Shown: one piece after another, positions 15,307 to 20,692 of the stretch
Position numbering within the stretch: the first letter of the stretch is position 1
Layout of the letters: every line of letters starts with the position of its first letter
Source: a virus
IMG/VR virus record: IMGVR_UViG_3300031600_000041
Location: 1-20,692 of that record
Strand: one strand, 5' to 3'
DNA: 20,692 nt
Translations under genes and position numbers: made by a program
The notes under the pieces: model-generated
What the model was told of the DNA's origin: nothing
What the model saw: the letters and a program-made list of their open reading frames with translations, nothing else
Database searches by the model: none

Positions 15307-15525
15307 ATGACCGCCATCACCACAATCCGCATTGACCATGATGCGCTGCCCGAACCGTTCGACCGCTCGCGCCCCGACGCCGTCGCCGCCGCCATCGAGG
15401 CCGCGCTGCGCGAAGACGGGATCACCGCCGAGGCCTCGGACGTGATCACGCACATCAAGGTCGAACTGCCTACGACGCAGCTGGCTGCTGCCAGTGCCGT
15501 GCTGGCCGACCTGCAGCTGATTTAA
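15307..15525 (+). CDS. Hypothetical small protein
   Basis: This 72-residue acidic protein starts MTAITTIRIDHDALPEPFDR. It has a helical middle (RPDAVAAAIEAALREDGI) and a C-terminal VELPTTQLAAASAVLADLQL. A GGAG 8 bases before the ATG supports the start. It is the first gene of a four-gene plus-strand cassette and is followed after 11 bases by the next gene. I do not recognise a family; composition and length suggest a small soluble protein. Confidence 0.75.
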   Translation: MTAITTIRIDHDALPEPFDRSRPDAVAAAIEAALREDGITAEASDVITHIKVELPTTQLAAASAVLADLQLI

Positions 15526-15536
15526 CGGAGGCCCCG

Positions 15537-15899
15537 ATGACCATCCCCTGCAATTGCCTGCGCGAAGGCGACACCCTCGCCGATCTGATCCGCCGCAACT
15601 GCGTCCTCGGCTTCGATCTGCGGTTCTGCCGCAGCGTCGCCGTCAGCCCCGGGGATCGCGACACCATCACTTGCGATCCGCCCGAGGCGGAGTTCGCCAC
15701 GCTTTATGCCCTGACCGATCTGGGCGAGGCCATTGCGATCCATGACGCCGACCTTTCCAGCTCCGTGGCTGACGAGGTGGCCACCGTCGCCCGTGCGCTC
15801 TTCATAGCCATCCTTAACGCCCGTTGTGATCCGCCCGATGCCGCTCAGAGGCACGAGGCTGAACAGGCTGCGCTGACCGATCATGATCGGATCGAATGA
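15537..15899 (+). CDS. Hypothetical protein
   Basis: This 120-residue protein starts MTIPCNCLREGDTLADLIRR. It continues NCVLGFDLRFCRSVAVSPGD with DTITCDPPEAEFATLYALTD, and ends in an acidic helical tail, QRHEAEQAALTDHDRIE. Five cysteines occur in the first ~50 residues (5, 7, 22, 31, 46), though they do not form an obvious zinc-finger spacing. GGAG lies 6 bases before the ATG. The 3' end contains a 14-bp perfect palindrome (15877-15890). I do not recognise a family. Confidence 0.72.
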   Translation: MTIPCNCLREGDTLADLIRRNCVLGFDLRFCRSVAVSPGDRDTITCDPPEAEFATLYALTDLGEAIAIHDADLSSSVADEVATVARALFIAILNARCDPPDAAQRHEAEQAALTDHDRIE

Positions 15900-16001
15900 T
15901 CAGAATGAAATCTTATGGCTCTGATTTGCCTACGATAATCGGCCCGGCAGAGCGATTGTGATGACACGCAAACGATGCAACTCACCCAACGGAGCCACAC
16001 C

Positions 16002-16271
16002 ATGACACGCGTCAACCCGATCACCACACCCCGCCACCAGCTGCGCGCAGAAAAGGCCCGGCTGAACAAGGAGGCCGCGCTCGCGGCTTTCATCGGCAAG
16101 AAGGCCGAAATCGACGAGATGCTCGCCCGCTTGGCACAGCTCAGCGACGACCATTTCAACAGCCACCCCGAAGAAATCAACTGGGGCGACGTCGGCACCC
16201 TTGAGCACTACGCCGGGCTGCTCAAGCGCATCACTGACAATGCGTTTGGCGAGGGCGAGCACGCAGAATAA
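16002..16271 (+). CDS. Hypothetical small helical protein
   Basis: This 89-residue protein starts MTRVNPITTPRHQLRAEKAR. The region 13-50 is strongly helical and charged and may form a short coiled coil (LRAEKARLNKEAALAAFIGK followed by KAEIDEMLARLAQLS). The C-terminal half is NSHPEEINWGDVGTLEHYAG and then LLKRITDNAFGEGEHAE. I chose the ATG at 16002, which has GGAG 8 bases upstream, over the in-frame ATG at 15975. It is the third gene of the plus cassette, and no family is recognised. Confidence 0.78.
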   Translation: MTRVNPITTPRHQLRAEKARLNKEAALAAFIGKKAEIDEMLARLAQLSDDHFNSHPEEINWGDVGTLEHYAGLLKRITDNAFGEGEHAE

Positions 16272-16293
16272 CGGAACCACGCGCCACAGAGCG

Positions 16294-16312
16294 GCCCGCC
16301 AATATGGTGGGC
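16294..16312 (+). repeat. Short hairpin between cassette genes
   Basis: GCCCGCCA-ATA-TGGTGGGC forms an 8-bp stem (one G-T pair) with a 3-base loop, in the 97-base gap between the small helical gene and the DUF3489 gene. There is no T-run after it (TTGCCCC follows), so it is not a classic terminator. It could protect the mRNA or attenuate it. Confidence 0.4.
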
Positions 16313-16368
16313 TTGCCCCGGTAGAAGGCCGCGCAATTCCGCGCCGCCCGATCAGGCCGGAGGCCCGG

Positions 16369-16929
16369 ATGCCCAAACTTACCGACACGCAAACCACAAT
16401 TCTCAATGCCGCAGCCCAGCGCGCAGACAATCTCGCGATGCCGCTGCCCAAGGGGCTGCATGGCGCTGCTGCGCAAAAGGTTGTCAGCATGATGATGATG
16501 CGCGGCTGGCTCGAGGAGGTCGATGCCGACATCCGCAAAGGCGAACCGCTCTGGCGCGAGACCGGCGATGGCCACGGCACCACGCTGATCGCGACCGAAG
16601 CAGGTCTGCTGGCCATCGGGATCGAGCCGGTCGTTGTTGGCATGGTGACCAAGCTACGCAAGGCCACGCCGGAGTCGGACCCGCAGGCGCCTGCGTCGGA
16701 TGTGCCGAAACCGGTCAACATCCGCACCGGCACCAAACAAGCGCAGATCATCGCGCTTCTGCAGCGTCCCGAAGGTGCGTCCATCACCGAGATCGCAGCG
16801 GAGACTGGCTGGATGCCTCATTCGGTGCGCGGCATGATCTCCGGGGGGCTGAAAAAGAAGCTCGGCCTGCCCGTTGCCTCTGAAAAGGTCGGTGGGAGAG
16901 GCACCGTGTACAAGCTGGACGCCGCCTGA
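16369..16929 (+). CDS. DUF3489 domain protein
   Basis: This 186-residue protein starts MPKLTDTQTTILNAAAQRAD. The C-terminal domain (about 120-186) is DUF3489: RTGTKQAQIIALLQRPEGAS, then ITEIAAETGWMPHSVRGMIS and GGLKKKLGLPVASEKVGGRG. This is a winged helix-turn-helix layout. The N-terminal half also reads like a winged-helix unit (AAAQKVVSMMMMRGWLEEVD followed by GTTLIATEAGLLAIG), so the protein may be a two-domain DNA-binding regulator. The longer open frame to 16201 overlaps the preceding gene; the ATG at 16369, with GGAG 7 bases upstream, is preferred. Such proteins are common in alphaproteobacterial mobile DNA; the function is unknown. Confidence 0.87.
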   Translation: MPKLTDTQTTILNAAAQRADNLAMPLPKGLHGAAAQKVVSMMMMRGWLEEVDADIRKGEPLWRETGDGHGTTLIATEAGLLAIGIEPVVVGMVTKLRKATPESDPQAPASDVPKPVNIRTGTKQAQIIALLQRPEGASITEIAAETGWMPHSVRGMISGGLKKKLGLPVASEKVGGRGTVYKLDAA

Positions 16930-16950
16930 TGCCCCGCTTAACCGTCCGGA

Positions 16951-17178
16951 TCACCCGCGACGTGAACGAGAACACCGGCGTTCGAACAGGCGGCGAAGAG
17001 TGTAGCTGCGCAGCAATGAGATACCCAAGAAGATCGCGCCGATGGCGAGGTTCTCGCCCACGCTCGGATGCAGCCCGAACCATGGGAACACCACGATCTG
17101 GGTTGCCAGCGCCAGCGCATAGCCCACGGCAACATTGGTGACGGCTTCAACAAAAGACATGCATCGGGACTGGGTCAT
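16951..17178 (-). CDS. DUF7220-like small membrane protein
   Basis: This 75-residue protein begins MTQSRCMSFVEAVTNVAVGY, a very characteristic phage/GI opening of the DUF7220 type. It has two membrane segments (about 9-33, including YALALATQIVVFPWFG, and 43-60, including LAIGAIFLGISLLRSY) and a basic C-terminus, RRLFERRCSRSRRG. It is the last gene of the leftward methyltransferase operon, overlapping the preceding gene as ATGA. It converges on the DUF3489 gene with a 21-base gap. Its function is unknown; two-helix phage membrane proteins can be involved in exclusion or lysis, but nothing here shows which. Confidence 0.82.
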   Translation of the reverse strand: MTQSRCMSFVEAVTNVAVGYALALATQIVVFPWFGLHPSVGENLAIGAIFLGISLLRSYTLRRLFERRCSRSRRG

Positions 17179-17636
17179 TCGGCTCCCCCCGGCGCATGCA
17201 ATTCATCGAGGATGCGGTTTGCGATCTGACCCACATTGACGACGATGCATGCGCTTTCGTCTGGTGAAATCAAGATGTCCCCAATGTTGGTGAGTTGAAC
17301 AAACTCGCTACGGCTTTCGTTTTTGAACCAATCTTCAAACCCATGAATCAACCAGACAACCCCAGTGCAGCCATCCGGCTGATCGACGCTGGCGCGCAGA
17401 TATTGCGACAGGTGTTCCTGGACATATCGAAACGCGATTGATGGCCCGAGGCCGATGTTGCGCAATTCCTGTGCCACGGCAATGGCCACCACGTCGCGCC
17501 AGCTATACCAGCGCTCCTTTCCCGACTCGGGGGTATGCTCCGGACAAAAACCGTCGCGCGATATGGCCTGGTTCAGATCATTGCGCTGGATCGGGATCGC
17601 CCGCACCAGATCGGCCAATCGCCAGCGCATGTTCAT
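17175..17636 (-). CDS. Hypothetical protein with a possible helix-turn-helix N-terminus
   Basis: This 153-residue protein starts MNMRWRLADLVRAIPIQRND. Residues ~5-80 resemble a MerR-type or similar DNA-binding unit: LADLVRAIPIQRNDLNQAIS, then a WYSWRDVVAIAVAQELRNIG helix pair and GPSIAFRYVQEHLSQYL. The C-terminal half is a predicted alpha/beta region (VVWLIHGFEDWFKNESRSEF, then SACIVVNVGQIANRILDEL). It is coupled to the methyltransferase upstream (ATGA) and to DUF7220 downstream (ATGA), so all four genes form one operon. Base composition is less GC-rich than the methyltransferases. No family is recognised with confidence, and the HTH reading is an inference. Confidence 0.75.
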   Translation of the reverse strand: MNMRWRLADLVRAIPIQRNDLNQAISRDGFCPEHTPESGKERWYSWRDVVAIAVAQELRNIGLGPSIAFRYVQEHLSQYLRASVDQPDGCTGVVWLIHGFEDWFKNESRSEFVQLTNIGDILISPDESACIVVNVGQIANRILDELHAPGGAE

Positions 17637-18997
17637 TCCGCCGTTCCTTCCAATTCATCAACGGTCACGCCCTTGCCATCGCGCCGCGCCACATCCCCTG
17701 TCGCCATCTCCCACCGCCGTACCGCGACGTCGCAATAGACCGGGTCCAGTTCCATCGCAAAGCAGCGTTGCCCGGCGCGCTCGGCGGCGACCAGCTGGGT
17801 GCCGGAGCCGCAGAACGGTTCATAGATCAGATCGTCGGGATCCGAAAACGCTGTCAGCACCGCCTCGACCAGCGCCACCGGGAACACCGCCGGATGCGAT
17901 CCGGCCGCGCCCAGCCCTCCTTTATGGCGCATGATGCGGAAAACGCTGTCGGGGATGCGGTGGCTTTGGATCGCATTGCCGGTGCCGGTCTTGGCGTGAA
18001 CGGTGCCGTCGGCTCCGCGAAGCCCACCGCCGCCGAGCGTTGTGCCCGCGTGTTTGGACGGGACGGTTTTGTGTGGTTTGCGTGAGCTGTGGTTGAAGTG
18101 GAAAATGAACTCGTGCGACGGCGCCAGGCGGCCGTTCCAGTCGCCCGGCAGGCCCGGGCCCTGATCCCACACATACCAACCAAACCGCCGCCAGCCAGAG
18201 CTGCGCATCCATTCGACCCATCCTTCCCAATAGGGCAACCATTCGCCGTCGCGGTGCACGAGGCCGAGATTGACCAGCAGCTGCGCGTCGGCTTTGAGCG
18301 GGGCCGCAGTGAAGACGCCCTGCATCAGCGCGTCCCAATCACCGACCTTTTCCTTGGCCGCGCCATAGTCGCGCTGCTGGGCGTAAGGCGGCGAGGTGAA
18401 CATCAGCGTGGCTTGCTCGCCTTGCATGAGCTTGGCCACGGCAGCAGGATCGGTCGCATCGCCACAGCACAGCCGGTGCTTGCCCAGCGCCCAGATGTCG
18501 CCCGACTTGGTGATCGGTTCTGCGGGCGGGTCTGGAATCGCATCGGCGTCGTCGTCGGAAATCGCCGGTCCGCCATCGGCGTCTGCCAACAGGGCGTCCA
18601 ATTCGTCCTCGGGGATCCCGATCAGCCCGAGGTCGAAATCCTCGGCCAGCAGCGCCTGCAACTCCTGCAACAGCAGGGCCTCGTCCCAGCCGCCCAGTTC
18701 GGTCAGTTTGTTGTCGGCGATGCGATACGCCCGGCGCTGCGCCTCGGTGAGATGGCCCAGAATAATGACCGGGGATTCCGTTAGGCCAAGTTGAGCGGCG
18801 GCCAGGATGCGGCCATGGCCAGCGATCAGCTCGCCATCAGCAGCCACCAGCACCGGCACGGTCCATCCGAACTCGGCCATGCTGGCGGCGATCTTTGACA
18901 CCTGGTCAGCGTCATGGGTCTTGGCGTTACGGGCGTAGGGCTTCAGTCGGTCCAGCGGCCAATGCTCGATCTGACCGGGCAGAAGCGGCGCGTTCAT
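17633..18997 (-). CDS. ParB-domain DNA methyltransferase, TSPPY type
   Basis: This 454-residue protein has a ParB/Srx-like N-terminal domain (about 9-125; PYARNAK at 20-26, LIAGHGR at 57-63, AYRIADNKLTEL at 90-101). An acidic Asp-rich linker follows (about 138-160), then an amino-methyltransferase domain of class beta order. Motif IV is TSPPY (201-205) and motif I is YEPFCGSGT (392-400). The Ser in SPPY is more usual in N4-cytosine enzymes, so m4C is the better guess. The ATG at 18997 overlaps the upstream paralogue as ATGA. Phage enzymes of this type modify the phage's own DNA, probably against host restriction, or affect packaging and replication. No restriction endonuclease is encoded nearby. 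Its target sequence cannot be deduced. Confidence 0.92.
   Translation of the reverse strand: MNAPLLPGQIEHWPLDRLKPYARNAKTHDADQVSKIAASMAEFGWTVPVLVAADGELIAGHGRILAAAQLGLTESPVIILGHLTEAQRRAYRIADNKLTELGGWDEALLLQELQALLAEDFDLGLIGIPEDELDALLADADGGPAISDDDADAIPDPPAEPITKSGDIWALGKHRLCCGDATDPAAVAKLMQGEQATLMFTSPPYAQQRDYGAAKEKVGDWDALMQGVFTAAPLKADAQLLVNLGLVHRDGEWLPYWEGWVEWMRSSGWRRFGWYVWDQGPGLPGDWNGRLAPSHEFIFHFNHSSRKPHKTVPSKHAGTTLGGGGLRGADGTVHAKTGTGNAIQSHRIPDSVFRIMRHKGGLGAAGSHPAVFPVALVEAVLTAFSDPDDLIYEPFCGSGTQLVAAERAGQRCFAMELDPVYCDVAVRRWEMATGDVARRDGKGVTVDELEGTAE
18593..18997 (-). repeat. Long imperfect direct repeat, copy 1 (ParB half of methyltransferase)
   Basis: The 5' ~405 bases of the downstream methyltransferase gene are a diverged direct copy of 19852-20256. 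The resemblance is visible at DNA level, for example around 18870-18945 versus 20130-20205. It could allow recombination deleting one gene to leave a chimera. Confidence 0.75.
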
Positions 18998-20256
18998 GCC
19001 GCGAGCCTCTTTGCCTTCAGGTCGGCGAAGGACTCGCCAGTTCCTTCAAGCACGGCATTGGCACCGGTGAACTGCTGCCAACGCTCAATGGCGACATCGA
19101 CGTAGGCCGGGTTCAATTCGATTCCGAAGCAGACTCGCCCGGTGGTTTCCGCCGCGATCAGCGTGGTGCCGGATCCCATGAACGGTTCAAAAACCGCTTG
19201 GCCGGGGCTGGAATTGTTCAGGATCGGGCGGCGCATGCATTCGACCGGCTTCTGGGTGCCGTGCACGGTAGCGGCATCCTGATCCTTGCCGGAAATGTGC
19301 CAGAGCGTCGTCTGTTTGCGATCCCCCGCCCAATGGCCTTTGCCGGTTTTCTTGACGGCATACCAGCAGGGTTCGTGCTGCCAGTGATAGTCGCCGCGGC
19401 TCAATACAAGCCGATCCTTGGCCCAGATGATCTGCGACCGCACGGCGAAACCGGCCGCGACGAGGCTCTCGGCCACGGTCGCAGCGTGCAGCGCACCGTG
19501 CCAGACATAGGCGACGTCGCCGGGGAACAATGCCCAAGCCTCGCGCCAGTCGGCACGATCATCGTTCAGCACCTTGCCAGTGCGTTTGGTCTTTGCCGCG
19601 CCCGCCTGATTGCGCCATGACGGGTCATATTCCACGCCATAGGGCGGATCGGTCACCATCAGGAGCGGCTTCACGTCGCCCAGCAACCGCTCGATCACAT
19701 CGGCGGACGTGCTGTCACCGCAGATCAGCCGGTGCGATCCAAGCTGCCAGAGGTCGCCCGGCACCGACACTGGCGTGACCGGCTGTTCGGGAGTGTCATC
19801 CTCGCCCTCGATGGGCCCGTCGTCGCCCAGCGCGTCCGGATCACGCAGCAGGGCATCCAGATCCTCGCCGGTGATGCCCAGCAGCGACAGGTCGAAATCC
19901 TCGGCCAGCAGCCCCGCGATCTCGTCGCGCAGCATGGCCTCGTCCCAGTCGCCCAGCTCGGTCAACTTGTTGTCGGCAATGCGGTAGGCGCGGCGTTCAG
20001 CTTCATCGAGGTGGCCGAGCCGGATCACAGGTACGTCGGTCAGCCCGAGCATCGTGGCCGCCAGCACGCGGCCGTGCCCGGCGATCAGCTCACCATCGTC
20101 GGCCACCATGCAGGGCACGGTCCAGCCGAACTTGGCCATGCTGGCCGCAATCTTGGCCACCTGGTCGTCGCCATGCATCTTGGCGTTTCGAGCGTAGGGA
20201 CGCAGCCGATCAATCGGCCACGTCTCGATCTCGCTTGGCGCGAAGACAAGGTCCAT
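18994..20256 (-). CDS. ParB-domain DNA methyltransferase, TDPPY type
   Basis: This 420-residue protein has the same architecture as its downstream neighbour: a ParB-like domain (about 9-128, with PYARNAK at 20-26 and LIAGHGR at 57-63), an acidic linker (about 138-160), then a methyltransferase domain. Motif IV is TDPPYGV (202-208), followed by HGTQKPVE (332-339) and motif I FEPFMGSGTT (356-365). DPPY points to N6-adenine methylation. The first 135 residues align without gaps to the paralogue, so the pair arose by tandem duplication with divergence of the catalytic part. The ATG at 20256 is the first start of the leftward operon, about 90 bases after a leftward terminator, so its promoter should lie between 20256 and 20342. 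Confidence 0.93.
   Translation of the reverse strand: MDLVFAPSEIETWPIDRLRPYARNAKMHGDDQVAKIAASMAKFGWTVPCMVADDGELIAGHGRVLAATMLGLTDVPVIRLGHLDEAERRAYRIADNKLTELGDWDEAMLRDEIAGLLAEDFDLSLLGITGEDLDALLRDPDALGDDGPIEGEDDTPEQPVTPVSVPGDLWQLGSHRLICGDSTSADVIERLLGDVKPLLMVTDPPYGVEYDPSWRNQAGAAKTKRTGKVLNDDRADWREAWALFPGDVAYVWHGALHAATVAESLVAAGFAVRSQIIWAKDRLVLSRGDYHWQHEPCWYAVKKTGKGHWAGDRKQTTLWHISGKDQDAATVHGTQKPVECMRRPILNNSSPGQAVFEPFMGSGTTLIAAETTGRVCFGIELNPAYVDVAIERWQQFTGANAVLEGTGESFADLKAKRLAA
19852..20256 (-). repeat. Long imperfect direct repeat, copy 2 (ParB half of methyltransferase)
   Basis: This is the partner of the repeat at 18593-18997, covering the ParB-like domain of the upstream methyltransferase. The encoded residues 1-135 are collinear with copy 1, without gaps. 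Confidence 0.75.
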
Positions 20257-20341
20257 GGGTGGTTCTCATTTTGGGCAGGGCGGGCAAGCCGATTTGCGCG
20301 GCCAAGACCGGCAGCGGCAGAATCGAGATCCGCGATGTGGA

Positions 20342-20380
20342 GAAAAACGAAAGCGCCCGAGAGGGATTTCCTCCGGGCGC
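20342..20380 (-). terminator. Rho-independent terminator, leftward
   Basis: The arms GCGCCCG (20353-20359) and CGGGCGC (20374-20380) pair perfectly. An inner GAGG/CCTC stem (20361-20364 with 20370-20373) extends the helix past a single bulge to 11 bp, with a 5-base loop. On the minus strand the hairpin is followed by TTTCGTTTTTCT, the T-rich tail of an intrinsic terminator. On the plus strand the trailing bases are only moderately T-rich. It would stop leftward transcripts entering from the right, about 90 bases before the methyltransferase ATG, or act as an attenuator. Confidence 0.75.
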
Positions 20381-20440
20381 TATTCTTCGATGATCAATAG
20401 GTAGGTCAAGGGGGGCAGCATTGTCAAACGAAAAACGGAA

Positions 20441-20636
20441 GTGGATTCAATGCCTTCGCGGAGGGGTGGCTTCCGAAGCCTGGCTTCTGGTCCAGGTGGC
20501 TTCCCTGGATTCCACGGGGTGGATTCTTGACAGAAACAGTAAAATCCACTCTGAGAGCCGGGCGGACCAACGTAAGGCGCTGTAATATTGTGACTTTATT
20601 TCGCGCTTTCACCGAGGTGGCTTCCAAGTGGATTCC
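20441..20636 (+). repeat. Cluster of iterated 9-mers GTGG(C/A)TTCC
   Basis: Copies start at 20441 (GTGGATTCA), 20466 (GTGGCTTCC), 20480 (CTGGCTTCT), 20496 (GTGGCTTCC), 20505 (CTGGATTCC), 20519 (GTGGATTCT), 20617 (GTGGCTTCC) and 20628 (GTGGATTCC), with an inverted ATCCAC at 20544. Spacing is irregular (9-25 bases, then a 98-base gap). Seven-base arms TTCACCG (20608-20614) and CGGTGAA (20638-20644) flank the last two copies. The arrangement resembles iterons or multiple binding sites for one protein. Confidence 0.7.
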
Positions 20637-20692
20637 CCGGTGAAGAAGCCAGTCGCTAGCGAAACGCCGCGCTGCGCCCCCCCGTATACGTT

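Larger units (their letters stand above)
20257..20692. other. Gene-poor right end
   Basis: No convincing gene is seen in the 436 bases right of the methyltransferase start. The stretch holds, from left to right, the presumed leader and promoter of the leftward operon, a leftward rho-independent terminator (20342-20380), and a cluster of iterated 9-mers (20441-20636). It ends in a GC-rich tail with a CGCTAGCG palindrome near 20655 and a C-run followed by GTATAC. It may be a module boundary or an intergenic control region. Confidence 0.5.

Noticed and set aside
16929-17141. 70-codon plus-strand gene after DUF3489
   Set aside because: Most of it is antisense to the DUF7220 gene and turns Arg/Ser-rich; only its first ~17 codons look possibly real, noted as a finding.
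17633-20256. Restriction-modification system
   Set aside because: Two methyltransferases are present but no endonuclease or specificity subunit is encoded beside them; the ParB-fusion type is typical of solitary phage enzymes.
20421-20585. 54-codon frame from a TTG preceded by AAGGGGGG
   Set aside because: The ribosome-binding site is good, but the protein is mostly the translation of the 9-mer repeats and resembles nothing; the repeats explain the sequence better.
20424-20627. 67-codon minus-strand frame
   Set aside because: It covers the repeat cluster, has no ribosome-binding site and no family resemblance.
20441-20636. CRISPR array
   Set aside because: The repeated unit is only 9 bases, spacing is irregular, and no cas genes are present.
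1-20692. Bona fide gene transfer agent cluster
   Set aside because: Only the tail-tip genes are GTA-type; the terminase (GpA/Nu1), portal, decoration and capsid genes are lambda-type, unlike the HK97-type head of RcGTA.

Overview
The window is a stretch of a temperate tailed phage (prophage) in a GC-rich alphaproteobacterium, most likely in or near the Rhodobacterales. Three things point there: third codon positions are strongly G/C, the tail-tip genes are of the gene-transfer-agent type (DUF2460, DUF2163, NlpC/P60), and small genes such as DUF7220 and DUF3489 are, as far as I recall, common in alphaproteobacterial phages. No rRNA, tRNA, CRISPR array, IS element, integrase or repressor is visible, so neither prophage end can be placed.

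Most genes run leftward (minus strand) and follow the lambda late-gene order almost exactly: small terminase (15183), large terminase GpA (14681), gpW-like joiner (12613), portal (12394), S49 protease with a nested scaffold (10898 and 9959), decoration protein D (9543), major capsid E (9108), FII-like attachment protein (8079), Z-like DUF6441 (7768), U-like tail terminator (6226), tail tube V (5371), G and G-T tail assembly chaperones (4433), tape measure (3776). The tail tip then changes to GTA type: DUF2460 (1602), DUF2163 (979) and a truncated NlpC/P60 peptidase running off the left edge (98). Most neighbours overlap as ATGA, GTGA or TGATG, as expected for one translationally coupled late operon.

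Two plus-strand genes interrupt this operon like moron cargo: a bactofilin (5442-5831) and a class I SAM methyltransferase (6484-7116). They flank the tail-terminator gene. A bactofilin, a bacterial polymer-forming cytoskeletal protein, inside a phage tail module is the most unusual gene here.

Two hidden gene-expression devices are readable in the DNA. One is a programmed -1 frameshift site (A AAA AAC followed by a strong hairpin, 4052-4095) that fuses the tail chaperone G to a downstream frame carrying a four-cysteine motif. The other is an in-frame internal start (9959) that would give a Nu3-like scaffold from the 3' end of the protease gene.

Right of the terminase lies a plus-strand cassette of four small genes ending in DUF3489 (15307-16929). 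Facing it is a leftward four-gene operon (20256 to 16951): two tandem, paralogous ParB-domain DNA methyltransferases (one TDPPY, one TSPPY), an uncharacterised protein and the DUF7220 membrane protein. The last ~435 bases hold a leftward terminator and a cluster of iterated 9-mers (GTGGCTTCC/GTGGATTCC), with no convincing gene.
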